64,000 nt of DNA from JBCBKL01 sp963922565 (GCA_963922565.1 CAWUIQ010000010.1:33981-97980); one strand, 5' to 3'; positions 16,690 to 26,753 are shown, counted from the first letter of the stretch. Notes: a model not told the origin generated them from the letters alone. Numbers and translations: made by a program.

Positions 16690-17250
16690 ATGGGCGTTGA
16701 TTTGCCACCACTCGCACTGTCCGTTCGCCAGCCCTGGGCTTGGGCAATTATCGAAGGCGGAAAGGACATCGAAAACCGCAGCTTGCCGTCAATTCGCGCC
16801 GGCAAGATTGACTGCCGGACCATTTGTATTCACGCCGCCACGGGGATGAGGCGCTCGGAGTACGAATGGGCGGTGGTCAAGATGCAAAAGACGGAAACCA
16901 AGGTGCCGCGGCCGGACGACCTGCCGCGGCGGGCGATCATCGGGGTCGTGGATGTTGTCGATATCGTGAATCAAAGCGACAGCCCGTGGTTCGGTCATTC
17001 CATGGGCCTCGTTCTGGCAAATCCGCGTGCCATCGATCCGATCCCATGCCAGGGTGCGCTTGGTTACTTCAAATGGTCCGAAGACGGGGCACTGGCCGAC
17101 ACGTTGCCCTGGATGCGCAAATGGGACCGCACGAGCAATCCGAAGACGCCAGGCCTTTTCCCAGACATGGCGCCCAGTTTCAGAAGCCAGCCGTCGCCGC
17201 CATTCCTTCGGACCACGGATGGCCAGACGAGATCGGGGACTGCCCGCTGA
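16690..17250 (+). CDS. ASCH domain-containing protein
   Basis: The first about 145 residues form an ASCH (PUA-like, beta-barrel RNA-binding) domain, recognised from LSVRQPWAWAIIEGGKDIEN near the start and the strand AIIGVVDVVDIV. ASCH proteins are thought to bind RNA or modified nucleosides; the role here is unknown. The last 40 residues are Ser/Pro/Arg-rich and look less conserved. The start at 16690 gives a short leader before the domain. Convergent with the zinc-finger gene, 15 bases apart. Confidence 0.85.
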   Translation: MGVDLPPLALSVRQPWAWAIIEGGKDIENRSLPSIRAGKIDCRTICIHAATGMRRSEYEWAVVKMQKTETKVPRPDDLPRRAIIGVVDVVDIVNQSDSPWFGHSMGLVLANPRAIDPIPCQGALGYFKWSEDGALADTLPWMRKWDRTSNPKTPGLFPDMAPSFRSQPSPPFLRTTDGQTRSGTAR

Positions 17251-17265
17251 CCGCCCCAAGACTGG

Positions 17266-17511
17266 TCAGAAATCGAAGATATCGTCGAGGAAACCCCCAA
17301 ACTTGTTCCTCTTCCGCCGACGCCCGCTGGAGTGGCCATAGTCGCCATCGTCATGATCCTCGTCGCGGGCGGCAAAGCTGCCAGACCGGTCGATGATCTT
17401 GTCGAGCTCGCCCCTGTCCAGCCAGACCCCTCTACACTGCGGGCAATAGTCGATCTCGACGCCGGAGCGTTCACTGACAACAAGGGTCTCGCCATCAACG
17501 GGACATTTCAT
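17266..17511 (-). CDS. TFIIB-type zinc finger (zf-TFIIB) small protein
   Basis: This 81-residue protein begins MKCPVDGETLVV and has YCPQCRGVWLDRGELDKII at 22-40, the zf-TFIIB signature (Cys at 3, 23 and 26, one further ligand unclear). The C-terminal half is Asp/His then Arg/Lys-rich and ends in FGGFLDDIFDF, an aromatic/acidic tail. Such proteins are common and uncharacterised in proteobacteria. The N-terminal zinc knuckle fixes the start. Confidence 0.85.
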   Translation of the reverse strand: MKCPVDGETLVVSERSGVEIDYCPQCRGVWLDRGELDKIIDRSGSFAARDEDHDDGDYGHSSGRRRKRNKFGGFLDDIFDF

Positions 17512-17572
17512 AAGCCATCTCCATTCTGATCCCGCAAGATATGGGGATCAGGTGCGGAGTTTTCAGCCCGGA

Positions 17573-18169
17573 TCAGCCGTGTTTTCCCACGCTCCAGCCG
17601 GTCTTGTCGGCAAGACGCTGCTCACCCTTTTCGATCGGCATGTCCTCGAGCGCTGTACCCATCGAGTCGTTCCAGCGGTTCAGGTACCCGAAAAGCGCCA
17701 CGACGGCCGTGATCTCGACAATGGCATCCTCTGACCAGTGCGCCCGCAACCGCTCCCACACCGCCTCGGTCGTCTGGTTCGGAACGGCAGCCGCCGCATG
17801 GGCAAAGGCGAGCGCTGCCTTTTCCGCATCGGTGAAATGGGGGCTATCCTCGAAGTCATAGACCGAGTTCAGCCGGTCCTCGGATGCGCCAAAGCGTTCA
17901 GAGGCGAGGATCATATGCGCCTGGCAATACATACAACCCGATGAAAAGCTGGCGACATAGCCGACAAGCCGTTTGAATTCGGGTGTGACAGCCCCGTAAT
18001 CCTTCATCACCGCACGGTTAAGCTCGGTATAGGCATGGGCGATCTCGGGTCGCCGCGCCATCGTGCGGATCGAATTGGGGATCACGCCAAGCGTGCCGAT
18101 GAAAAAGCTCAGATTGTCGCGCAGGTCCGGGTCCAGATCGTCTTCCGGGATCGACGGGATCAGGGGCAT
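17573..18169 (-). CDS. Peroxidase-related/AhpD-like carboxymuconolactone decarboxylase family protein
   Basis: The 198-residue all-helical protein has the AhpD-type redox motif SSGCMYCQAHM (CxxC plus His) at about residues 76-86, in the alkylhydroperoxidase/CMD superfamily with the longer uncharacterised-peroxidase-related architecture. It probably has a thiol-based peroxidase or disulfide reductase role. There is no link to carboxymuconolactone chemistry nearby, so the family name should not be read as function. It stands alone with 70-base gaps on both sides. Confidence 0.85.
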   Translation of the reverse strand: MPLIPSIPEDDLDPDLRDNLSFFIGTLGVIPNSIRTMARRPEIAHAYTELNRAVMKDYGAVTPEFKRLVGYVASFSSGCMYCQAHMILASERFGASEDRLNSVYDFEDSPHFTDAEKAALAFAHAAAAVPNQTTEAVWERLRAHWSEDAIVEITAVVALFGYLNRWNDSMGTALEDMPIEKGEQRLADKTGWSVGKHG

Positions 18170-18238
18170 CGAGGACTCCTTTTTGGCCTGACCCTAAGGC
18201 ACCAGATCACCGGGTTTCAATGCCATCCCTGAGGTCAA

Positions 18239-18709
18239 TCACCAGTGGCGTGTGCCAGGCGCCCCCTTGACGATGCCTGTGAGGTTCGGTGTGACCCATC
18301 CGCCGTAGAAGTCGCCGGGCTGGGGCGTCACGCGCGTCTCGCCAACCCATGCCTCGTCAACCAGACCGGCGTAAAAGGCGAGATGATCCTTGAGCGCTGC
18401 AAACCGTTCGGTCGGCGCGGCATAGGACCATGCAGCGCGCGCCACCTGCCGGTCACCGCCAGCAATATCCCAGTAGGTCGCCCGGCCCTTCCATTCGCAG
18501 AACGACCCGCCACTTGCACGACTGAGCGCGGCAAGCACATCGTCCGGCGGAAAGTAATATGTCGGCGCATGGTGGGTTTCGAGAACGCGCAGGCCTTGCG
18601 CCGTGTCCGCAACGACCTCACCCCCGAGGACAACCCGCAGCCGCTGTGGCACGGGTTCCAGCGCCGGTGGGCGCGGATAGCTCTGTACGTCTTCCTCGGG
18701 CAGCTCCAT
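18239..18709 (-). CDS. DUF427 domain-containing protein
   Basis: The 156-residue protein matches DUF427: an N-terminal strand region RVVLGGEVVADTAQGLRVLE, the HHAPTYYFPPDDV motif and the CEWKGRATYWDI core, with a C-terminal FYAGLVDEAWVG. The family is a small beta-tent fold with unknown role. The start at 18709 gives the conserved N-terminus. It is divergent from the outer-membrane-like protein gene at 18795. Confidence 0.86.
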   Translation of the reverse strand: MELPEEDVQSYPRPPALEPVPQRLRVVLGGEVVADTAQGLRVLETHHAPTYYFPPDDVLAALSRASGGSFCEWKGRATYWDIAGGDRQVARAAWSYAAPTERFAALKDHLAFYAGLVDEAWVGETRVTPQPGDFYGGWVTPNLTGIVKGAPGTRHW

Positions 18710-18794
18710 GGCAAGCAGGTAACACCCAGGCCGAACGTGTCCAGTGCAGGTAAGCCCCTGTTAACCCTTCCGCCCGATCATTTCAGCGCTGCCC

Positions 18795-19451
18795 ATGACC
18801 GTAATGTCCGCGATTCTTCTTGCGTTTCTCACAACGCCGTTCGGCCCTGTCTGGGCTGGCGCCTGGCTGCGGTCAGAGGGGGCAGGCTTTGCCGCCATTT
18901 CCACCGAACGGGGGCTCGACGGGGGCTATGATCATGCGGGCTATGTCGAATACGGGGTGCGTGACGACCTGACGCTCGGGGCCAAGGTCGATGTCGAAAT
19001 GCTGGGGAACCAGCCGATTGACGGCTCTGGATATCTGTTCCTGCGTCGCCCCTTGGATCTACTAGAGAACTGGCAGGTCTCCTACGCACTCGGGCTTGGG
19101 CTCAGCTGGGATCCGACCGATCTGAGCCACCTCTTGCGGGCCGGCGTCAGCTTTGGGCGGGGCTACAGCCTTGGCGAACGGTCGGGCTGGGTGAACCTCG
19201 ACACCGATCTGGTTTCGGATGGCATCACGGGACGAGCGGTCAAGGTCGACGGGACGGTCGGCATAAATGCCACCGACCGGCTAAAGCCCATGATGCAGAC
19301 CTATGTGACCATCGACGACGAGGGCACGTCGGTCACTTACGCGCCGTCGGTGGTGTGGTCACCGCAAAGCGGCGGCGTCAGCTATCAGGCCGGGATTGAG
19401 CACGAAGAGGCCGAGACAACGGTCCGCATCGGGATCTGGCTCGACTTCTGA
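18795..19451 (+). CDS. Putative outer-membrane beta-barrel protein, 218 aa
   Basis: A cleavable signal peptide is likely (MTVMSAILLAFLTTPFGPVWAGA). The rest alternates polar and hydrophobic residues with repeated Gly and aromatic girdle residues, and the chain ends in IGIWLDF, with a C-terminal Phe as in outer-membrane barrels. No named family is recognised; proteins of this kind are conserved among Rhodobacterales as hypothetical. It converges on the lipoprotein hydrolase gene with 7 bases between stops. Confidence 0.8.
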   Translation: MTVMSAILLAFLTTPFGPVWAGAWLRSEGAGFAAISTERGLDGGYDHAGYVEYGVRDDLTLGAKVDVEMLGNQPIDGSGYLFLRRPLDLLENWQVSYALGLGLSWDPTDLSHLLRAGVSFGRGYSLGERSGWVNLDTDLVSDGITGRAVKVDGTVGINATDRLKPMMQTYVTIDDEGTSVTYAPSVVWSPQSGGVSYQAGIEHEEAETTVRIGIWLDF

Positions 19452-19458
19452 AGGTCCC

Positions 19459-20742
19459 TTAACGGTCCTCACCCAGCAGAACGTGCGATATCTCTGGCAG
19501 GCGTTCGAGCGGATAGTTGGAATGCAGAACCCAAACCCCATTCTCATCCTGTTCGAGGGGGCGCAGCGTACCGCCGGGAAAGGCCCGCGTGCGCAGGGCC
19601 AGAACGATATCCGACAAGACCGCAGGGTTATCGCGGAAATAGGTGTGCCCAAACCCGCCCCTGACGTTTTCAACCCTTATGAAATGAACCAGAGCCTCTT
19701 TCCGCAGCAGCTCAAGCTCACCATCGATAAAGTCCTCGTTGCGCAAGGCGCCCAGACGGGTCGATCGGGTCAACAGCGCCGACAGACGCAAAGCGGCGTC
19801 GTTGGGATTGATGTAGAGGTTGATCTGCTCGAACGCCTCAGAGAGGCGCTCGGCCTGCAGGCGCTGACGGACGATACCGATATCGAGGTCAGGCGCTGCC
19901 ATGATGAAGATCCCCGTCTTGAGGGCAAGCTTGGGATGTTCGTTGGCACCCCGCGCAAAGATCATCAATTCGCGCAAGGCGGTCGTGATGACGTCTGTCC
20001 CGCGCGAATGGGCCACGATGTCGATCTGTTCGACCTCGGGCATGTTGGCCAGCATGCGCAGGAATTCCTTGGTGTGATACACCGAGTAGCGGCCCGCATC
20101 CCGGTCCCGGAAATAGCCCAACGGCCCCGCCCCGTTGCCAGCAGGCCAGGTAAACGCAATGGGCGTAGTGTTACGCCCGGAAAAGTGCCAGAGGTTGGCA
20201 AGCGTCGTCAGACCGTCATCGAAATCGTTGTTAAAGCCGTGGATATAGACCAGCAGGCGTTCATTGCCGGTTTCGTTGATATGAGCGCGCAACGCCTGCT
20301 GAAACGCCATCGTCCGCTCGGCGTAATCCATTGAAACATCAGGCAGAAACGTAAGCGATCCGTCTTTGCGCGAATAGGGCAGCGGCGTTTCGTTAAAGCG
20401 GACCATTTCGTTCACGCTTTCGACGTTCAGCTGCGAAATGCGGCGGCCCGCATCGACATGGGTGCGGCGCACCAGCTCCTCCCATGTCAGATCGGTTCCG
20501 AACCGAACGCGGGCCGCGCCAAAGGCCTTGGAAGACGAGCGTGCCGCGCCATAACTGACGCCCTCGCGCGCGCGGTTGGTGACGTAAAAGATCTCGGGCG
20601 TCGAGGTGCGCAAGACCGAGGCCACCCGGTTGCTGGGGTAATTCGTTCCCTCAAGATAGAGGTTTGGCGGCGATGCCAGTTGGATCCCGACCGAACAGGC
20701 GCCCAGCAAAGAAAACAGAATGACCACCAACCACGTCCGCAT
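19459..20742 (-). CDS. Lipoprotein alpha/beta hydrolase, DUF900 type
   Basis: The 427-residue protein starts with a lipoprotein signal, MRTWLVVILFSLLGACSVG, with Cys at 16 after LLGA. The hydrolase core has YIHGFNNDF (oxyanion strand) and the nucleophile elbow AHSRGTD, with a late His in FGHTYFRDN, as in PF05990 (DUF900) proteins. It is probably a lipid-anchored esterase or lipase-like enzyme facing the periplasm; the substrate is unknown. The start at 20742 is chosen so that the lipobox lies at the right distance; the frame opens slightly upstream. Confidence 0.85.
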   Translation of the reverse strand: MRTWLVVILFSLLGACSVGIQLASPPNLYLEGTNYPSNRVASVLRTSTPEIFYVTNRAREGVSYGAARSSSKAFGAARVRFGTDLTWEELVRRTHVDAGRRISQLNVESVNEMVRFNETPLPYSRKDGSLTFLPDVSMDYAERTMAFQQALRAHINETGNERLLVYIHGFNNDFDDGLTTLANLWHFSGRNTTPIAFTWPAGNGAGPLGYFRDRDAGRYSVYHTKEFLRMLANMPEVEQIDIVAHSRGTDVITTALRELMIFARGANEHPKLALKTGIFIMAAPDLDIGIVRQRLQAERLSEAFEQINLYINPNDAALRLSALLTRSTRLGALRNEDFIDGELELLRKEALVHFIRVENVRGGFGHTYFRDNPAVLSDIVLALRTRAFPGGTLRPLEQDENGVWVLHSNYPLERLPEISHVLLGEDR

Positions 20743-20827
20743 TGCGTTTTCCCAAAGCAATTCGTCGATCCTCGACTTTGGGTAGCACGCGCGAGGCCGG
20801 AAAACTAAGCCCTCTTTTGGCAGGTCG

Positions 20828-20846
20828 CGAAACTCCGCGAGTTTCG
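20828..20846. other. Inverted repeat downstream of the VPLPA-CTERM gene
   Basis: Perfect 8-base arms CGAAACTC and GAGTTTCG flank CGC. It lies 22 bases after the stop of the minus-strand VPLPA-CTERM gene and upstream of the lipoprotein hydrolase gene. A terminator is possible but neither strand has a T-run after the stem, so a protein-binding palindrome is equally likely. Confidence 0.4.
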
Positions 20847-20868
20847 GAAATCGTTCCCTTGCAAATGG

Positions 20869-21840
20869 TTATTGTGTTTGCTGTTGGCGCGCAGCCGACC
20901 TCGATCGAACACGGCGGTTGCCAAGACGCACGACGCCCAGCAGGCCCAAGGCAAGGATCATCCCCCACGCCGATGCGGGCAAGGGCACCCTGCTTACGGC
21001 CGGGATCAGCTCGAATTCATCCTCCCAAAGGTTCGAAACCGAAAATGCACCACCGAGGATGCCGAAACTCGTGAGGCTGCTTTCAAGGTTGGCCCCCAGC
21101 GAGAACGAGTAATTCACACCCGGGCTTACCTGCGGTGGCGCCAGGGTTTCGGCATAAGTGATCTGGGCCACACTCGTCGATCCCGGAGTGACCGAGAAAG
21201 AGATCGAGCCGCCCGTCGCGCTGATCCCCAGCCCGAACGATCCGCTGCCCGTCTTTTCCCCTGTCGCGAAGTTGAAGCTTCCAAACGGATCGACCTTCAC
21301 GCTGCCCGACAGGTTGGCGCTGGCACTACCTGCAAGCGCACTGGGCGGATCGATCCGCAAATCCCCACGCAGCTTGCCGCGGAGCGTGACCGACTGCAGC
21401 TTTTCCTTTGGCCCCAGTTCGACCCGCCACAAACCGCTCCCGGAAAAGCTTTGCGCCAGCGATCCCAACGGGGTGCTGAACGACGACCCGGTCGTCGATC
21501 CGTCCGCTTCCAGATTGATCAGGCTTTGGCCTTGCCCGATCGCCAGATCGGTGATCACGCGAACCTCGCCCGGATTGCCATCCTTTGTCTGAATGGGCGA
21601 TGTCGCGTCGTTCACGTCCGTGCCCGATCGCTGGCCCGGTGCCGTGTTTACAATAACGATCTCGGTCGTTGGATCGGTGCCCGTGCGATACTCGATGGCA
21701 CCTGCGCCATCAGGTGGTGCAAATGTCTGAATGTAAGCGCCGCTTTGAAAGATGATCGTCGCTCCGTCACCACGTGTGGGAAGCGCGGCCAGTGTCAGGC
21801 CTGTGAGCCCGGCAATGGCAACAATTCTGGTAAATGCCAT
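20869..21840 (-). CDS. VPLPA-CTERM sorting domain protein (exported, exosortase-type signal)
   Basis: The 323-residue protein has an N-terminal signal (MAFTRIVAIAGLTGLTLAALP) and a long Gly/Ser/Thr-rich beta-type body. The C-terminus has the tripartite sorting signal: VPLPASAWGMILALGLLGVV (VPLPA motif running into a transmembrane helix), then a basic tail with several Arg. In related bacteria such signals are processed by an exosortase. No exosortase gene is present in this window. The ATG at 21840 is preferred to the GTG at 21846 for its spacing to GGAGA. Likely surface-exposed; function unknown. Confidence 0.86.
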   Translation of the reverse strand: MAFTRIVAIAGLTGLTLAALPTRGDGATIIFQSGAYIQTFAPPDGAGAIEYRTGTDPTTEIVIVNTAPGQRSGTDVNDATSPIQTKDGNPGEVRVITDLAIGQGQSLINLEADGSTTGSSFSTPLGSLAQSFSGSGLWRVELGPKEKLQSVTLRGKLRGDLRIDPPSALAGSASANLSGSVKVDPFGSFNFATGEKTGSGSFGLGISATGGSISFSVTPGSTSVAQITYAETLAPPQVSPGVNYSFSLGANLESSLTSFGILGGAFSVSNLWEDEFELIPAVSRVPLPASAWGMILALGLLGVVRLGNRRVRSRSAARQQQTQ

Positions 21841-22026
21841 AACCACTGTCTCCGATGTTGGGAGTGATGGTTACGGTTCCGACCACGGGATCCCGCGGCC
21901 ACCACTTCATCTGCAAAGAGGATACCACAAACCGGGACAATTTGCACTTGGATGCCCGAACGAGGCTGATTGCCATTCCACCCCGCCAACCGTAGAAGCA
22001 GCGAAACCACAGCGACAGGTGCGACC

Positions 22027-23682
<1,656 letters not shown>

Positions 23683-23853
23683 TACACAAGAGGGCCGTCT
23701 GCAGGGTTTCAGACACGTTTCCGGCCTGATCCAAGCGATAGGCAAACGCATTTGACACCCGTGGTCCGATGACGCACTGACTTGCCACAAAATGAAACGC
23801 CAGGCGGTTCCCCCAAAGCTGACCAGCGAGCGAAAACGAAGGACAATCCACAA

Positions 23854-24594
23854 ATGACACAACAAGTCGAATGGCACGAGCACTTCCCACTCCCGCCTCA
23901 TGGGAACATGATGCAGCCCGGTCCCAACGATCAGGAAAACTTCGTTCGCATCGGCAATGAGATTTCGGGTAACATTCACGCCGCGTTGAGCCGGCATATC
24001 GACGGGCAACTCTCGTCCCTGCGGATCCTGGAGTTTGGATGCGGTATTGGGCGGCTGGTTATGCCTCTTCAGTTTCAGCATCAGTACCCCAGCGATGCCG
24101 TTGACGTGTCCGGCTGGTGTATCTCGTGGCTCAACCGGAACGTCCCGAATGTTAACTTCAAGAAAACCGAGAACGACCCGCCACTGCCATTCGAGGACAA
24201 TTCGTTTGATGCAATCTATTCAGTATCGGTCTGGACCCATCTCCCCTTCGACCGCCAGGTTCCGTGGCTGCAGGAAATCCACCGCATATTGAAACCCGGC
24301 GGGCTCGCGCTGATCAGCACCTCGGGCTATCGGGCTCTCAAATATCGGCGTGAAGAGCGCAAGCAACCTGAATGGGTCAACGTCTCAGACGACGATCTCA
24401 GGCGTGAGGGTATGATGTATTCCAGCGTCGATATCCGGAACCACGATGGCGTGGAGGGCGAATACGGCTATGTCGCTCACGATCCGGACTATGTCATGCG
24501 GGAATGGTCCGCGGTCTTTGATGTCGTGGAGCAGATCCCAGCAGGCATCGGCCGAATGCAGGATCTCAACGTACTTCGAAAGAGAACCGATTGA
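23854..24594 (+). CDS. Class I SAM-dependent methyltransferase
   Basis: The 246-residue protein has motif I ILEFGCGIGRL, an acidic motif II region (DAVDVSGWCISWL), DNSFDAIYSVSVWTHL and LKPGGLALIST, typical of methyltransferase domain 11/25 proteins. The substrate is unknown. The start at 23854 follows AAGGA at a suitable distance; an upstream in-frame ATG at 23782 lacks one. It lies between ettA and a decayed copy of the ettA 3' end, so it may belong to an inserted segment. Confidence 0.86.
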   Translation: MTQQVEWHEHFPLPPHGNMMQPGPNDQENFVRIGNEISGNIHAALSRHIDGQLSSLRILEFGCGIGRLVMPLQFQHQYPSDAVDVSGWCISWLNRNVPNVNFKKTENDPPLPFEDNSFDAIYSVSVWTHLPFDRQVPWLQEIHRILKPGGLALISTSGYRALKYRREERKQPEWVNVSDDDLRREGMMYSSVDIRNHDGVEGEYGYVAHDPDYVMREWSAVFDVVEQIPAGIGRMQDLNVLRKRTD

Positions 24595-24666
24595 TCGTCT
24601 CGGCTGGAGATCACGGCGCTCGCTCTGCTGGACCCCTGCTCACCGCGTAGTCGGCAAAATCTCGAT

Positions 24667-25386
24667 CTAAAACTCGACAACCCCGACAACCCGGATCTCA
24701 TCACCAGTGCGATCGGGTGGTAAAACGCCCTGCGTCCTGAGGCGTGCACCGCGGCGCTGAACGAAGTCGTCAATCAGGTCCTGATGCTCGGGGGTCAGCC
24801 GGTTTTCCTCGCATTTACCGCTCTGAAACCAGATCGAACGGGAGATCGGACCGGCCACGGCTGAGCTGATCACGCCGGGGGCCACGTCGTTCTTGCCAAC
24901 CATCTCCTGGCGGATCAGGGCCTTGATCGCCTCGCCCATGATCTCGGCGCTTTCTTCAAATGGCATCTCAGCGACTGGAAGCTCCCCGGGCTTGGCCATC
25001 TCGTCGGTGTTGCATTTCTTGGCAACAAAAAGCCAGTCGTGGATCATGTATGCCGGCGCATAGCCCCAGGGCGAGAACCCCTTGAACGGCTGGGCCACAC
25101 GAGGGATCGAACCACCATCGGTATAAATCGGACCCGGTACAATCGTTTCCAGCGTCGCGTCGGAATTGCTTCGAACGTCCCGGACAAACTTCAATTCGCG
25201 GCCCGGAAATGGAACGTAAACAAACTTTCCGTCGCCCCGTCCAGTTTCGTTCTCGCCCACCCAAACGACCAGAACCGAACCCTCAAAGCGTCCCTGATCG
25301 GAGAGACCGTCAAAATCTATTGAGCCGCAGGCGGCGAGGGCAAGAAATGGCAGGGCAAACAGCGTTCTTCGAAATATCTTTGGCAT
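24667..25386 (-). CDS. DUF1353-like lipoprotein
   Basis: The 239-residue protein starts with a lipoprotein signal (MPKIFRRTLFALPFLALAAC, lipid Cys at 20). The body contains YTDGGSIPRVAQPFKG and a downstream AYMIHDWLF, the TDG-SIP and His-Asp elements of DUF1353 proteins, often found in phage and mobile contexts. Its role is unknown, perhaps a peptidoglycan-related or phage-derived function. The start at 25386 fits the lipobox; the frame opens far upstream without coding character. It converges on the methyltransferase gene. Confidence 0.8.
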   Translation of the reverse strand: MPKIFRRTLFALPFLALAACGSIDFDGLSDQGRFEGSVLVVWVGENETGRGDGKFVYVPFPGRELKFVRDVRSNSDATLETIVPGPIYTDGGSIPRVAQPFKGFSPWGYAPAYMIHDWLFVAKKCNTDEMAKPGELPVAEMPFEESAEIMGEAIKALIRQEMVGKNDVAPGVISSAVAGPISRSIWFQSGKCEENRLTPEHQDLIDDFVQRRGARLRTQGVLPPDRTGDEIRVVGVVEF

Positions 25387-25430
25387 AATAGCAGTGCGTT
25401 TAGCATATGTCGGTCGGCCGATCAAAAAAA

Positions 25431-25554
25431 GAAGGCCTGGCGGGCGTGGAACGATTTGAAGGCAACTTCGAGGGCATGACGAAGGCAAGAAACGGGTGCT
25501 GGGCATGGATACGCTGGAATCGGTGCGGCTGAGGCACAAGAGGTTTGGCGTTGA
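25431..25554 (+). pseudogene. Decayed fragment of the ettA 3' end
   Basis: The bases align codon by codon with the last 42 codons of ettA (23557-23682). Read with one single-base deletion near 25478 the fragment encodes E-G-L-A-G-V-E-R-F-E-G-N-F-E-G and then D-E-G-K-K-R-V-L-G-M-D-T-L-E-S, against EGEAHVEWFEGNFED and EDKKRRLGADALEP in EttA, continuing RLRHKRF against RLKHKKF. It has no start and no upstream part of the gene. It is best explained as the remnant of an ettA end displaced by insertion of the intervening 1.8 kb, or as a partial duplication. Confidence 0.8.
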
Positions 25555-25680
25555 TTGTCGCGATCTGCGCAGCAAACGTGATGCGTGCGCAGCAGTCGCT
25601 TTTGACAAAAAAACTATGAGAGCGGCACCCGGTTCCAATCTAGGTGCAGCCTTCTAGGTCGGAGCGTATCTTTGGCTTTC

Positions 25681-26484
25681 TTAGCGGCTCTTTCCAGAAC
25701 TTACTAACGCGCTCGCCATCGCATTTGCCATAGCTGTGTTGTCAATCTTTTGATGCCGTATTCCACTCGCCAGCGCTGCACGCTTCACTCGATCATGGAA
25801 GTATCGTTGGAATGGCTCATTTTCTGAGTATTCGTTTGGGCGGCATTTGTATGCATAGATTTTGCCCGTCACTGCTGCGACCCAATCAGCAAACTGCACG
25901 GTCTGATACAAATCGCTCTCTGCATGAAACAGCGGCTCGACAAGTGATTTCCTTCCTGCTCCAAACATTTCTATGGCACTAGTTTTGACCATCTCCTTGC
26001 GATTGGAATGATAGTCCAAACAGAGCATGAATTGAGCATCTCGGTCGGTACAGAACTTATCTAGCCTCTTGATAGCTTCCCGTATTGTCGACTGATACAA
26101 CTTGACCGAGCTATGTTAGTCAGGACTGTGACCCTTTTCAGTACCGACATAAAAGAGATAGCCATGGTGTCTGCGATAGACTGCGTTAACAAGGCGATTA
26201 AAAGAGTTACGGATTTCTTGCACTTTTTGGATTTTTGCAGGGCGAAAGAAGTCACTGCCTTTCTTCTCCCATCTTGCCACTGGTTGCTTTGAGTTTTGGA
26301 TCTCCGATTCGAAAAGTCGACATTTAAGCTTGTAGAAACCAGTTGAAAAGTATCGTGCTTGGTCGGCTGGAAGGATAAAACCCGCAAGGCCAAACACCGG
26401 ACTTGTAGAGTATTGTGAATGGTTGCGCGAGATAAAGGGGCCGTCATGCCCAAACTCATCAAGATATGCTATGTAGTACCGCAT
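25681..26484 (-). pseudogene. DUF3800 domain gene interrupted by one in-frame stop
   Basis: Read through a single TAA (26116-26118, codon 123), the frame gives 267 residues of a DUF3800 protein. The N-terminal half has the family YLDEFGHDGP start (acidic pair D9/E10); the second half has MLCLDYHS (D157) and QFADWVAAVTG (D200), consistent with an RNase H-like acidic site. Both halves are in the same frame, so this is a point nonsense mutation, a sequencing error or, less likely, readthrough. Base composition is about 45-50% G+C in the lines I counted, below the neighbours, which suggests acquisition by transfer. DUF3800 genes are frequent in mobile and defence-like contexts. Upstream lie a promoter and two hairpins. 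Confidence 0.82.
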
Positions 26485-26507
26485 CTAGCTACAGTAGAAG
26501 CACGAAA

Positions 26508-26529
26508 GCCCACGCACAAGTGCGTGGGC
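26508..26529 (-). terminator. Terminator-like hairpin in the DUF3800 leader
   Basis: On the minus strand, arms GCCCACGCA and TGCGTGGGC form a 9-base stem with a 4-base CTTG loop, followed directly by TTTCGTGCTT. It lies 23 bases upstream of the DUF3800 start, inside the presumed leader, so it would act as an attenuator rather than as the end of another gene. Its 5' arm could alternatively pair with GTGGGC at 26561-26556 (minus-strand order). Confidence 0.6.
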
Positions 26530-26538
26530 CTCGGAAAT

Positions 26539-26559
26539 GGGGCTTGAAAGCAAGCGCCC
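26539..26559 (-). other. First hairpin of the DUF3800 leader
   Basis: On the minus strand GGG, a bulged C and GCTTG pair with CAAGC and CCC around a CTTT loop, giving an 8-base-pair stem with one bulge. It lies between the proposed promoter and the terminator-like hairpin. Two successive hairpins in a leader of about 80 bases suggest a structured RNA; there is no evidence beyond base pairing. Confidence 0.45.
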
Positions 26560-26567
26560 ACAGCAGA

Positions 26568-26594
26568 AATGTATCTGCAAGGAAGGTTTGTCAA
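26568..26594 (-). promoter_or_regulatory. Candidate sigma70-type promoter for the DUF3800 leader
   Basis: The minus strand has a perfect -35 TTGACA (26594-26589) and a -10-like TACATT (26573-26568) with a short 15-base spacer. Transcription would begin near 26560, just before the two hairpins. The -35 match is strong, the -10 moderate. Confidence 0.45.
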
Positions 26595-26602
26595 CCAAAT
26601 GT

Positions 26603-26619
26603 GTTCATATGTGGTGAAC
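26603..26619. promoter_or_regulatory. Inverted repeat next to the DUF3800 promoter, possible operator
   Basis: GTTCA and TGAAC are separated by 7 bases, 8 bases upstream of the -35 element. The size and position suit a dimeric regulator, but the arms are only 5 bases and no regulator gene is adjacent. Confidence 0.3.
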
Positions 26620-26753
26620 AACAAGATCCTACTATGTCATTCCGAAGCCATCTGAAGGTGGGTGAACACCAACCCCGCGTCCGCACCGATCCACCACTCT
26701 CGCGTGCAAATGGCCAACCTGCGTCATCGCTTTAATCAACCTTACCTGCACCC

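Noticed and set aside
26485..26753. CRISPR-like or tandem repeat array near the DUF3800 gene
   Set aside because: The repeats are single inverted pairs (hairpins), with no regularly spaced direct repeats.
23683..26753. Prophage or insertion sequence
   Set aside because: No integrase, transposase, capsid gene or terminal inverted repeats were found; only a relic ettA end and accessory genes indicate past insertion.
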